64,000 nucleotides of DNA, from positions 147,562,223 to 147,626,222 of the forward strand of contig OW799233.1 of NCBI GenBank assembly GCA_941918925.1, in the 5' to 3' direction. This stretch comes from Phyto melanocephala (taxonomy: Eukaryota; Arthropoda; Insecta; Diptera; Rhinophoridae). Positions 34,691 through 45,835 of this stretch are shown here, one piece after another. A program made the position numbers and the translations under genes. The notes under the pieces were generated by a model. The model searched no databases and had not been told where the DNA came from. It saw nothing but the letters and a program-made list of their open reading frames with translations. Numbering within the stretch: the stretch's first letter is position 1; each line of letters begins with the position of its first letter.

Positions 34691-37600
34691 GTCATCATTA
34701 CTTAAAAACAAGATAGTGAATGACTAATAAAGAACAGATTGTAAGGAATTATTATTATTATTTTTTGTGCAAAATTCCAAAAAAAAAAAATTCAGATATT
34801 ATTTTTTTTTTTTCAATTAAAAAATAAATAAAAATTTAAAAATTACAATTAAATTCTAATGTTTATGATACTGCTCATAATCGTATCCAGTTGTTTTCCG
34901 ATAAAAATTTAATTTTTTGTAAAACGGTTGTGATATGGGTACAGATTTCCTTTAGTATTACCTGCGAAATTAGTGTTAATATATATTTTCCGGAACTTTA
35001 CAAACATTTTTATTTGGCTCTAGAAATTATACTTTTCAAAACTTTTTAAATTGATATAGATTTTATTTTTTTTTATATAAGTTAACTTTGCTTTAGATTT
35101 TTGTAAACAATCAAAATTTTGAAAATTTTTCATTTGTAATTGTTAATTGAGTGAGTCAGTTGGGAAAAATAAACAAATAATTTGGTGTCGTTCATAAATA
35201 ATTATTCAATCTGTGATTATTGTGTGCTTTTCAAAAGGAATAAGGGAAAATTTCAAGATTATTTTCTATTTAAGGACAAATATCAAATTTTGTCAGGAAG
35301 AATTGCAACTGAAAGGAGTTCGAGTTTTTCTTTTATTTTTTTTGCTATAAGGACTTCCTTCTGGTTTTCTGTGATTAGCATTTTCTGACATTTGTACTGT
35401 AAGTAGATCCAAATAACTACATCAAAACTGTTTCAACGTGCGGTTATTTTAATAAATTGTATTACCATTGTTTTAAAGCCTTCAAACAATTGTCCAATTT
35501 GCAATAATTCGTTCAATTTCCTTCACTAGTCGCTAAGCAGGGGATGGGAAAAAAGGAAGAAGGTGAATAAATAACCACTAAAGAAACAATAATTGCTAGC
35601 TGATTTTAACTAAAAGCTGCGTTGAGAAAATTTATTTAAATGTAGTGGGGAATAGATTAACTTCAGTTTACCAAAATCAACCTATAAGTAAACCAATTCA
35701 AAATCTATTATCAAATTTTAATTAATCAAATTTGTTTATCGTTGCTTAAAAAATCTGTTGATATATATATGGAACTTTTTTTTTTGAATTTTGCTTAAAT
35801 TTTCTAAATTTTGTTTATTTTGTAAAAACCAAATTATAATGTATGGTTACCTAAAGTAGATTATTTGATATTTGATAAAATTACATTAAAGTTTTGTAAA
35901 CAAATACCCCAATCTCACAGATAAACATTTAAGCATACACATTCACACATTAGGATAAACTAAACACTCAAACACACACACCCACACACACACCAAAGGA
36001 ATCTATTCGCTCTAATTAGTCTATGTGGATTTCGGTATGATTGAAAAAAAAAACATAAACTTATAGCGCAGTCCACCTAAACTTATAGCGCAGTCCACAT
36101 ACACACATTATATAGCAAAACTAAATTTTTCTAACTAAGTTAAATCCTCAACCATTCTACGGTCATCTGGCGCCTGCTGACTTCGTGGGATTATGTTAAT
36201 GTAAGTTGAGTTACTTTGTTATTTTAATTTTATCACCCAATTAAAATTATTCTTTTAAACACTCAAATTTGACTTTAAACATACATATTAAATAATAGTT
36301 CGTATTTTCCAAAGCTCATATTTGAATTTGAGTAGAATGAATATTTAGTTCTGGATTTATACTTACTTGTTTAATTTAAATTTACAATTTGGTTTACCAT
36401 ACCTAATTTTTTTTTCTTTTTCTTTTTGCATTAAATATTTAAATTGCATTGACACAATGTAATTTATAAAATATAATTTAAAGAACTAATTTATTTCAAT
36501 GGAATACTCCTTTTAAGTTTTCCTAATTTTGTATAATTTTTGACCAATGTTAATTTTTAATTAATATACTAATTTTAATATTTAATATATATATACTAAC
36601 CATAAGTCACTTATTTAAATTAATAAATATTGTAATTGCATATTGATTTCGAAAATGAAATTTTGATTTTTTTTTTGTTGCTTTAAAAACTAAAGGTGAA
36701 ATTAAAGGTATGGGGTATATAGGGATAATTTAATTTATAACTTTTGGTTTGCTTTAATGAAGGGCTGACAAATAAAAATAGGGATTTAGTCAGTATGGAG
36801 GGTGGGCTCAGGACAAGTGTAGCAAATTCAATCTAAAGCTACACTACAGTCATCAACAACATCTTTTTTATTTTGTTTTCTTTTTACGAAGTTAATCATG
36901 GTTTTATGAATAGTTGCTACCTAAAGTAAAGTCTTTGGTAATGAATTTTAATTACTTTTTTTAAATATAAATATTTGATTTGGGAACTCAACATCCACCC
37001 CAACGACGAGCACAGCCGGAATAATAGGTAGCCCAGTTCCCAGGATAGTACACCTTTAGGCAAATTCGTTACACAGTGTTACTAAAATATTGTTAACAAC
37101 ATTAATCACACAAATTATTAAATATTTATAGTATATTTAACTAATTACTATAAAAAGTAACTAAGAACGTTATTTGCTTTGCAAGATTGCCGAGAGTCTG
37201 ATGTTTACAAAAATATTTATTTAAGATTAACCAAAGATTATACGCCAATGCAAGCTTAACTTAGTTAATTTCAAGAAAAGAATCACTGAGAAAAACACTA
37301 TTATTTAAATAAATGTTTTTCTTCAAATTTTAGAAATAATTTAAAGAAAGCCTTGGTCAAAATTCACGTTTTTATTTATATCGTTTGTACACACATGCAC
37401 ATTTGTTTTAATTGGCACATTTTATTGCTTAAAAAACATTATTAACTTTAAATAAAGATGAAGTGTGATATGAACATTATTCTAGCTCTATTATTAAAGA
37501 CCAAAAAAATCCACAGTTTTTCCAGCATGATGGAGCATGGCATAATAAATAAAGAATAAAAAAAAAATAAAGTTAAAATTATACAAACTTTATTGAAGTT

Positions 37601-37876
37601 TATTTTAACGTGCTGGCATTAAAAAGTACTTGACTCAAAGATAAATCGAGCGGAAGTAAAATGGTAAAAAAAACTCTTACACTACCGCTATTTCAGAAAT
37701 ATCAAACACTTTCGCATGCCAGACATTACACAAACAATAAAATATACTGTGAAACATAATGAAAAAAATTAAGGGTTTGCCTAGCGCTACACGATAACTC
37801 TTTGTAAAACCTACATGAAAGTACAATATATTACAATATCTGATAAGAATTTTAGCGCTTTTGTTTAAACCCTTTT
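34691..37876. other. AT-rich DNA with two GC-rich islands
   Basis: No gene established. A direct duplication of AAACTTATAGCGCAGTCCAC lies at about 36058 and 36080. GC-rich islands are at 36146-36192 (between a ctaactaag acceptor-like and gtaagt donor-like site on the plus strand) and 36988-37072. Both stand out from 75-80% AT surroundings and could be exons or old repeat tails; see findings. Confidence 0.4.
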
Positions 37877-38012
37877 TATACCCGCCACCAAAAAAATGGT
37901 GGGGGTATATTCATTTTGTCATTCCGTTTGTAACACATCGAAATATCCATTTTAGACCCCATAAAGTATATATATTCTGAATCAGGGTTTGATTTGATGA
38001 CGATCTAGCTGT

Positions 38013-38058
38013 GTCCGTCCGTCTGTCCGTCTGTCCGTCTGTCCGTCTGTCCGTCTGT
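38013..38058. repeat. (GTCY)n microsatellite of HINE
   Basis: Alternating GTCC/GTCT units, longest in this window; the mirror of 12411-12456. The antisense translation (RRTDGQTD repeats) is an artefact. Confidence 0.92.
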
Positions 38059-38514
38059 TGAAAGCACGATAGAGGTCGCACCGAAATAGCTAGGGGGCTC
38101 AAATTTTGCCAGAATCTTTCTTATAGACAAGGTTTGTTTGGTATTGAAAATGGGCTAAATCGGAATATTAGGAAGAGAGTTATAGCTCGAAAAGCAAGAG
38201 TAGGTCGAAAAAACCGTGTCCTACGAACATCGAATAAAATGGAATTGTGTCCAAACGGATTAACGTAGACTCATGAAACTTCGAATATATATTTCCTGAG
38301 TAAAAACAATATTATTCCCCGAAAATTATCTAAATCTATGCATTAGGAGAGGAGTTATCGATCAATATGTACGAAAATTTATACCGCACAGTGTATTTTT
38401 CGGTATATTTAAAAACAAAAACGCCATAAAAGCAACAAAATTGGATGTACGACTCTGAAATTTTGCACACTTTGTTTTTTGGTGAGGGGCTTTTTTGCAA
38501 CGGAAAATCAATAT

Positions 38515-39545
38515 GCCACGCCCACTTTTACGCCCACCTCCCATATAACGTTTTAGCTAAAATTCATATAATTTCGCTATTAATAAAGATTTTGGAATAA
38601 TAATGGGCTATATTGAAACACCTAAGTTGTACTCATTCGGAAAAATAACTTTGACACGCCTACTATAACGCCCACTTTTCACGTTATCTACCGTTATTAA
38701 AATTTAAAAGCTCATAAAACCGCTAAAATTAGAGGTATGATGATAAAATTTGCTACGTATATCCCCCTAGGCAATCTCATTACTCTGCCAGAAAAATAAG
38801 GTGCCACGCCCACTTTTACGCCCACCTCCCATATAACGTTTTACCTAAAATTCATATAATTTCTCTATTAATAAAAATTTTGGAATAATAAAGGGCTATA
38901 TTGAAACATCTAAGCTGTACTCATTCGCAAAAACAACTTTGACACGCCTACTATAACGCCCACTTTTCACGTTATCTACCGTTAATGAAATTTAAAAGTT
39001 CATAAAACCACCAAAATTAGAGGTATGATGATAAAATTTGCTACGTATAGCCCCCTAGGCAATGTCATTACTGTGCCAGAAAATTAAGGGGCCACGCCCA
39101 CTTTTACGCCCACCTCCCATATAACGCTTTACCTGAAATTCATATAATTTCTCTATTAATAAAAATTTTTGAATAATAAAGGGGTATATTGAAACATCTA
39201 AGTTGTACTCATTCGCAAAAACAACTTGGCACGCCTACTATAACGCCCACTTTTCACGTTATCTACCGTTAATGAAATTTAAAAGCTCTTAAAAACGACA
39301 AAACTAGAGGTATGATGATGAAATTTGTTACATATATCCTTCTTATCAATGTATTTGTTGTGCCAAAAAGCTTGGGTGACACGCCCGCTTTAACGCCTAC
39401 CTCCCATATAACGGTTTATCTAACATTCATCTAATTTCTCTATTGACAAAATTTTTGGGAAAATAAAGGACTATATTAAAATATCTAAGTGGTATTTATT
39501 AGCAGAATTTTTATTTACACGCCTACTTTAACGCCCACTTTCATT
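38515..39545. repeat. 288-bp tandem array, about 3.5 units
   Basis: The landmark GCCACGCCCACTTTTACGCC recurs at 38515, 38803 and 39091, with a diverged version at 39378. The spacing is 288, 288 and 287 bp. Unit content equals the reverse complement of the array at 10931-11955. The last unit is the most diverged, as in that copy. Confidence 0.92.
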
Positions 39546-39589
39546 GAAAGACAACATTTACAAAAGCATTTTAGTAGCATATCGAAGTA

Positions 39590-40158
39590 TCTGATGGTCC
39601 AAATTTTCAATGACAATGGTGATGCTCAATTGCTGGGCATGATGATGAGGCGATGTTGACTGCTCTTTTGCCACACTATCGCAAAAACCAGCAGTGGTTC
39701 CCATTCAACGAACTAAGAAGGCAGGATTATGTTGATCAAAAGAATTACGAAGTGCATAAAATGCATTTTGTTTTGAACGCCCATTTTCATAAAAAAACCT
39801 GAATATTAAACCTGAAAATTAATTTACAAGTAATTAATTAATAATAATTAATTAATTAATTAATAATTAATAATTAATAATAATGAATTTTCCTGAAGAT
39901 GCTACACGAAGGAGTAGCGAAATATTGAGAATTTAAATACAAAAATTGGATATTTAAATATGAAAATTTAAAAAAAGAGATCAACTAAAATAAATAATTA
40001 AACCTGAATAACTTTAACGCGTTGCTCATTTAGGTATCTTTCCACTGTTCAAATTAAGTTAGTCTGAGATTGAGAAATGTCAAATGAAATGCAAAAAAAA
40101 ACTTGCTGCTTATGTGTGGTTCACCTTCAACAGGGGCCCCTAAAAATTAACTACCCTC
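39590..40158 (-). pseudogene. Mariner deletion derivative in HINE, with an insertion
   Basis: Minus-strand copy of the HINE-borne mariner. The intact terminal repeat ends CTACCCTC beside TA at 40159. The N-terminal helix-turn-helix coding part begins near 40060 and the C-terminal QLSITIVIENLDHQ-like part is near 39605-39640. The catalytic core is deleted. The other terminal repeat (near 39590) is lost. A 194-bp element interrupts the N-terminal part at 39806-39999. Confidence 0.85.
39795..40010. mobile_element. 194-bp insertion with 11-bp target duplication, ribozyme-like hairpin
   Basis: The insert (39806-39999) is flanked by perfect 11-bp direct repeats AAACCTGAATA (39795-39805 and 40000-40010). 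The sibling mariner copies have a single AACCTGAATA there, confirming insertion. It contains a TAATTAAT-rich stretch, then CTGAAGA-T-GCTAC...GTAGC-GAAA at 39893-39922. This motif layout resembles that near the ends of Penelope-like and some other retroelements and partly resembles a hammerhead core. Parent family uncertain. Confidence 0.7.
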
Positions 40159-40301
40159 TATAAAGAAAGTAATACATATTTTATTTTAAAAAGATTATTC
40201 CATAGTGATTAACAAAATAATAAATATTGCGCTTTAAATGTACACAAAATTGGTGGTGGGTATAAAAGATTCGGCACAGCCGAATATAGTGCTCTTACTT
40301 G

Positions 40302-40689
40302 TTTTTTATAATCTATTTAAACCATTCATTCTTAAATACATAGAGAGAAAAATATCTTAATTAAAGGCAATTTCTTATGAAGAGATAGCGACATACAGAT
40401 CATAGAAGATTTTCTATAAAAGAAAAGAAAAAAATGTTTGAATTGAAATAAAATTTCTCAAAAGAGAAGCAGTATAAAAAATTTGGTGAAACTTTTTTTT
40501 ATCTAATTTATGTAGATTATAGAGATTTTTTTTTATTAATATAATTAAATTTTTTACAAACAAATTTGTTACTGAAATTATTTAAAAAAATATTTTTATC
40601 AAAAATAAATAAAGCGTGATTTATTAAGCGCAGTTTTTTTAAAAATTAATCAAAACACTCAAATCTATATATTTTTCACTATATATAAT
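40302..40689. other. AT-rich spacer, nothing recognised
   Basis: Short AT-rich stretch between the HINE and the Helitron remnant. No feature seen. Confidence 0.4.
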
Positions 40690-41730
40690 TTTCACGGAAT
40701 CTTCAGAGTATTCAGGCGGGTGACACTGTGAAGTCTGATTTTTAATTTTCGATCTGCGGGCGGAGGGGCGTGGCAAAATCCAATTTTCATATCTCACCAC
40801 CAAAGACATATACATATATTCATTTTTTTTTTGCTTTTTTTTGACTTTCTTTTAAAGCCGTTGTCATGTTTTTTAAAACGAGATATCAAACTCTTAAATC
40901 GGTTATGTAGTTCCGAAGATATTTACAAAAAACCTATGTTAATAATGATTCAATATCAAAATTTGAAAACTTTTGTAATGTTACATTCAAAAATCCGAGT
41001 TTTCGAATTTATTTACAAAAAATATTTACAGCTCAATGAGCAAATTCAATTGAAATTGCCCGGCAAATTAATTAAATACAAATCGATCGACACACTAATG
41101 GATAAAGAACAAGCCGTCAATTATCCCACTGAATTTTTGAATTCATTGCACCCAGCCGGAATGCCACCGCATGTACTAACATTAAAGGTTGGATCACCGG
41201 TAATTCTTGTTCGCAACTTAAACGCACCAAAGTTATGCAACGGAATCAGATTGACCATCAAAAACTACTCACCAAATTTAATCGAGGCAACAATCATCGG
41301 TGGCACATTCAAAAGCGAAGACGTACTTATTCCACGAGTTCCGATCATTTCCAACGATTTGCCATTCAAATTCAAGCTTCTTGCCTTTGCTTTTACTATC
41401 AACAAATCACAAAGCCAATCATTGACTATTGCTGGCTTAATGTTGAAAAAACCATGTTTTTCACACGACAAAAAACATTGTCTCTCCGCTGACCTTAAGA
41501 TAAAGTAATAAATAAATCTAATTTCCAATTTGCCTTAAATACATGCGTTTCTTTTAAGATTGAGCCCATCCTACACCATATGTTAGTTCTTCTGTAAAAA
41601 AGCTTTATGATAGGTATTCCATGGATTTTTATTTGAAGGCCGTAAATTTCGTTAAAAGCTCAATTCAAATAGTGTGGTAATACAACACTAATTTTTGCTT
41701 AGGGCCAGCAACACGGACCGGGTCAGCTAG
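40690..41730 (+). mobile_element. Degraded autonomous-type Helitron, 3' end
   Basis: Ends ACACGGACCGGGTCAGCTAG, immediately followed by T, the canonical Helitron 3' terminus. Upstream is the C-terminal part of a Pif1-like helicase gene. The 5' boundary is not identifiable; the GC-richer patch near 40715-40780 may belong to it or to another repeat. The terminator hairpin is poor. Confidence 0.8.
41035..41508 (+). pseudogene. Helitron Rep/helicase pseudogene, C-terminal helicase part
   Basis: The open frame from 40831 becomes recognisable about residue 70. The order is KYKSIDTLMDKEQAVNYPTE, FLNSLHPAGMPPHVLTLKVG, SPVILVRNLNAPKLCNGIRL, then SEDVLIPRVPIISNDLPFKF, matching the end of Helitron Pif1-type helicases. 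The terminal motifs are damaged. The family's QFPVRLAFAMTINKSQGQSL becomes a shortened KLLAFAFTINKSQSQSL (deletion, and G to S in the last motif), and the LYVACSRV block after PCFSH is lost. Helitron helicases unwind DNA during rolling-circle transposition. This one lacks its Rep domain and most of the helicase, so it is dead. The first 70 residues look unrelated. Confidence 0.9.
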
Positions 41731-41744
41731 TTTGAATATATGTT

Positions 41745-42485
41745 CAAAATTTTTATTGGAATCGATAAGTTGTTTTTTGCAATTTATTTTTAAAAATAAC
41801 TTTATGTAAATGCTGTCCGCGGCCTGTATTGCATGAATAGCACAGCACGTGTTATGTTATACACTAAGGCTTTAATCGTGTTTGGCTTTTCCACATAGAC
41901 CACCGACTTCACATAACCCCACAAGAAATAGTCAAGAGGCGTCAAATCACATGATCTTGGCGACGAATTCACAGGGCCATTTCAAGAGATAAACTGCACA
42001 CCAAGTTTATCCTTCAATATGTTCATTGTTGCACGAGCTGTTTGGCATCGTCTTGTTAAAATCACATATCAGCCAAGTCCAACTCAGCGCGTATCATGGC
42101 TCAATATCATTCGCCGTTGACGGTTACGTTTCTTCCACGGTCGTCTTTGAAGAAAAATGGACCGATGATGCCACCAGCCCATAAACCACACCAAACTGTC
42201 ATTTTTTCGGGAAGCATCTGTAACTCTTGTACGGCATGTGGCTGTTCTTCACCCCAGATGCTTCACCCTTATCGCCGAACACAATTTTTTGACCATAAAA
42301 AGTTCGTAGCAAACGATGAACGTTTCTCTAATTTTGATAAATAATTTCAACGACTTGCAGTCGTTGCTCGTTTGTGAGTTTCTCCATGATGAAATGGCAG
42401 AGTATACTGAACACTTTTCACTCTCACAGATGTATTCTAGACACAATTATCAACCAGTGCTGCCAGCCCGAAAAACTTAATTCAT
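41745..42485 (-). pseudogene. Mariner transposase pseudogene (third copy type), minus strand
   Basis: Read on the minus strand from about 42386: MEKLTNEQRLQVVEIIYQN, a stop, then a helix-turn-helix remnant. A deletion leads to LPEKMTVWCGLWAGGIIGPF and FFKDDRGRNVTVNGE, followed by several stops (QDD replaces the usual QDGA). Then come SCDLTPLDYFLWGYVKSVVY and VEKPNTIKA, and finally GRGQHLHKVIFK near 41810-41840. The first catalytic aspartate lies in the deletion; the third (CDLTPLD) survives. The order and domain content are those of a mariner transposase of about 345 residues, here cut by about a third. One end abuts the Helitron 3' terminus at 41730. Confidence 0.92.
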
Positions 42486-42656
42486 AAAAAATCAACATTT
42501 ATAAGAAAAAAAAATATTTTTTTAATACTTAAAAATTAATACACCATAAAAATAGTTTTGATGATTAATGCTAAATAGCACTGTTCTCTTGTGACAAATT
42601 TTATTCAAACTATTTCTCAAAAGTATTGTCAAAGCATATTCATAAGGTAAATGCAT

Positions 42657-42894
42657 CGTGGTAGGTAGGTAGGTAAGGCTGGTGCAAAGTTACCCTCACA
42701 CCTTCACTCGGAGACCATTACGGTCCATTGTGACGCCTTAATAGAGAGAAGAATAGAATAAGAATAGAAATATTTAGGATAGAAAAGAAAGAGAAGCAGA
42801 CAATTCCAGAGTCTCCGGCGGGAATCGAACCCGCAACCCCCGAGCAACTGACTTGTCATTTACTGACTAGTCCACAGGGGTACTCACCGTGGTA
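42657..42894 (-). mobile_element. tRNA-derived SINE with 7-bp target duplication
   Basis: The element (42664-42887) is flanked by CGTGGTA on both sides. Read on the minus strand, its head carries a tRNA-like region with B-box GGTTCGATTCC inside a good T-arm (GCGGG-TTCGATT-CCCGC) and an A-box-like TGGACTAGTCAG about 50 bases upstream. A unique body and a tail of repeated TACC units follow. Internal pol III promoter plus simple-repeat tail and target duplication define a SINE. It is non-coding and depends on a LINE for movement. The arms do not fold into a full tRNA, so I do not call a tRNA gene. Confidence 0.9.
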
Positions 42895-45835
42895 ACAAAC
42901 ACAACAATTTAAAAATACATGCATTTTATTTTTGTAATAATGTCACAAACAATTTTATTTTAATTTTTTTCTTCAATTTCAATCATGTTTAGCAAACATC
43001 AACGCAAAAACTTTTTATACTCTGTTATTTATTTTTTTAAAATGTTTTAAACAAACTGAAACTCAACGAATTATTTATTGTAGAATAAAAATAAAAAAAA
43101 TTTAGTTTGACAAATGCAAACAAATTTAAAAAAGTTTTTAACACTCAATCTACATGATGAATTTTATGACGTCCAATTTTCTTAATTCCCTTTTGAAGTT
43201 GTTTCCAAAAACTACTCAAATTTATACGATGGTTTTTTTGGACGTCTTATTTCTAATTTGTATTGTTGACTATTAAGTTTATATTTTTAATATTTTTAAT
43301 TTCCTTTTTTTTAATGTAGAAAAAACTAATTACTGTTTAATATTTTTTTTATCAGTTAAAAAGCACAAAACAGTTGATGAGAATATAAAAATAAAACGTA
43401 ACAGAAAGAACAGAAAAAAGTGTAAAGCGAAGTGTCAAAAAAAACCATGAAAACAGAAACCATGTCTTTTTTTTATACCACCCTTTCTTCTCTACACCGC
43501 TTGCTACCAAACAAAAAATGACGTCCAAAATTGGAAGTCATAAAAATCATCATGTAAACCTACTGTAAGTCTGATAAATTGTATATAAAAAATAATTAAG
43601 CGTAGCAGAAGATTAAGCTGCGACGAATATTTTGACGATGTTATATCCCATACATAATGGCATTTATTCTAACAATTACACATTGCAGATAATATCTAAC
43701 TATACTAAATAAAAAACCATTTGTAAGAATTATGAACACAAAATATGAATTCAATTATTCTTTAAAAATAAAACATTATATTTAGAGGACGAAATTTCAG
43801 GTTTTGGAAATTCACAACTTACAACATTATATTCATATAAAATGTATTCCGAAAATTTCATAAATAAAAACCCTACATACAACATAAGAGCACTTAAACG
43901 AATCAGGATGAGTATATGTATGTATGTTACCATATGAAAACCACAGCAAGTGATTCATATTCCTGACCTAAACACTAAAAAAGGTGGAATATTTCTTTGC
44001 CATACCTTCAATTTTAACGAAAATAAATACACGAGTTGAATTTTCTTTAGTTCCGTTCTCTTATAGCAATTACAACCAAGCGAACCGATAAAAAAACAAA
44101 CCATTTGCGGACTTTAAAGAAAAAAAAAAAAGGAAAGTAAAAAATTGTATTTATTCTAACTTTAACTTGTATTGTCTTCGTGAATAAATAACCAGTATCC
44201 ATGTTTTAACCTGGAAAGCAAAGCACAAGAAAAAATTAAAAAAAAAACACAGGATCAAACAATTACATTTCCTTGTAAAAATACTCAACTTGTGTTTATA
44301 AAAATTTGTCTTGCATAATAAAGTATTTGTTTAGTTCAGTGCAAAAATAAAAGCAATAAATTTTTTAAATAAGTGAGAAAGGTTTTTACATTTTGATTTT
44401 ATTATTAGGTTTTAGATCGAACTCACACAGAAACTTATAGTTACTTTCACAGACATAAATAAATAAATAAATAAATGTATTCCTTTAATTCATCAGTATT
44501 GTATGTTTTGGACATCAGTTTTTTTTTAATTTTGTATTGGATAACTTTGCCCAGAAGCTTAAAATATTTTCAAGTATACCACTTAACAATTTGTATTCAG
44601 AGAGTTTAACAGGAGTATAGCAGACGTTTCTTAAAATATTTTTCAAGTTTTCCATGATTTATTAATATAAATACATTTGCATGTCGCCCAACTTCAAATA
44701 ACGTTCTGGCACAATAAAAATGCAAAAAATATAAAAGTGCAACACAAAATTAAAATACACAATGCAATTAGTTAAACCGTTTTGCCTCATTTCTTTATTA
44801 ATTTTACTTTTAACCTGTCTTCTACAACATAATGTCATATTATATTTTTGATCTTTACATTACATTAGTACACTTTGCCAACATAATATCATTGCGTATC
44901 ATTTTTGTTTATATACCAACTCTTTGGTAGTCACTCATTCAGTCTATCTGAAATTACATTTCTTTCAACCAAACATACATATGGTTTTGCCGACAACGCA
45001 TTTAGTATCACTTTTAATTACAATAATTAACGCGTAGGTGTACACTGCACACATTACCACTCTTACATACACATGCATATATCCAGATTTAAAAAAAAAA
45101 CACACATACTCGCTTAACTTGCAACTTGTCTAACCGCACTTTCATAAAATCAAAAAAAAAAAAAAAACTTTTACTTTTTATACCTGCCATTCGTCGTTAA
45201 CAATATTTGCGGTAACTGCAGATGTTGAATTTTAACTTCGCTCCTTTTCAACGTACAAATTAATCTTTGTGAACCAAATACTCACCCAAACATTAAAAAA
45301 AAAACTCTGCAGCAAAATCGTAATCATGTTGAACTTAAATTTACACATCCATATACATAATTATATTTACATACACTTCTTGGTATGTACGTAGACTGTG
45401 TAAAATGGCGCATTTTTACATGTTTAAATAATGCATAAGAGGGCAGACTTAAATTATTGTTTCAAAAATACAGAAACATACATAGACTTCCAATGAAATA
45501 TTTAATGACAACATAAACAAACTTTAAAAAAAAAAATATTTTTTCCAATTGTGAGATTTTTGTACAAAATACAGACAACATGGCCCCAATCACCTGTTGT
45601 GCCAGGGCTATATTGTTGGTCCCAAATACAAATGCAAATAATTGCTACTTTACAGGACAAGGCAAGAACGTAAAAGAAACTTTTTTTTCATAATGTAACT
45701 TCTTTTGTAAAATTGCTTTTAAAACTTGTTTTTTTGATACAATTGCATTAAATTTCTATGTCGAGGTGTATTTGAGTGAAATGTTTGAAATCACTGAAAA
45801 ACTAAATTTCGTAAAGGTTAGGGCATTTGTATTGT
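42895..45835. other. AT-rich non-coding DNA, no gene seen
   Basis: Nearly 3 kb without recognised repeats or exons. There is an (AAAT)n run at 44458-44476 and frequent A homopolymers. Small frames have AT-driven composition. Confidence 0.45.

Larger units (their letters stand above)
37877..40301 (+). mobile_element. Full-length composite type-1 HINE
   Basis: The left end is TATACCCGCCACC plus inverted GGTGGGGGTATA, with a (GTCY)n tract at 38013-38058. The right end has ATTCGGC-ACA-GCCGAAT (40269-40285) and TATAGTGCTCTTACTTG, followed by T. The 5' half, 288-bp array and mariner are in the same order as in the minus-strand copy at 9263-12591. The mariner here contains a further 194-bp insertion. 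Nothing is encoded except transposase debris. Confidence 0.92.

Noticed and set aside
40831..41034. N-terminal 68 residues of the frame that continues into the helicase
   Set aside because: They do not resemble any part of a Helitron Rep/helicase. The frame is open by chance upstream of the remnant.
42780..42887. Possible tRNA gene on the minus strand
   Set aside because: The T-arm is good, but D-arm, anticodon arm and acceptor do not fold properly; flanking target duplication and (TACC)n tail show it is a SINE.
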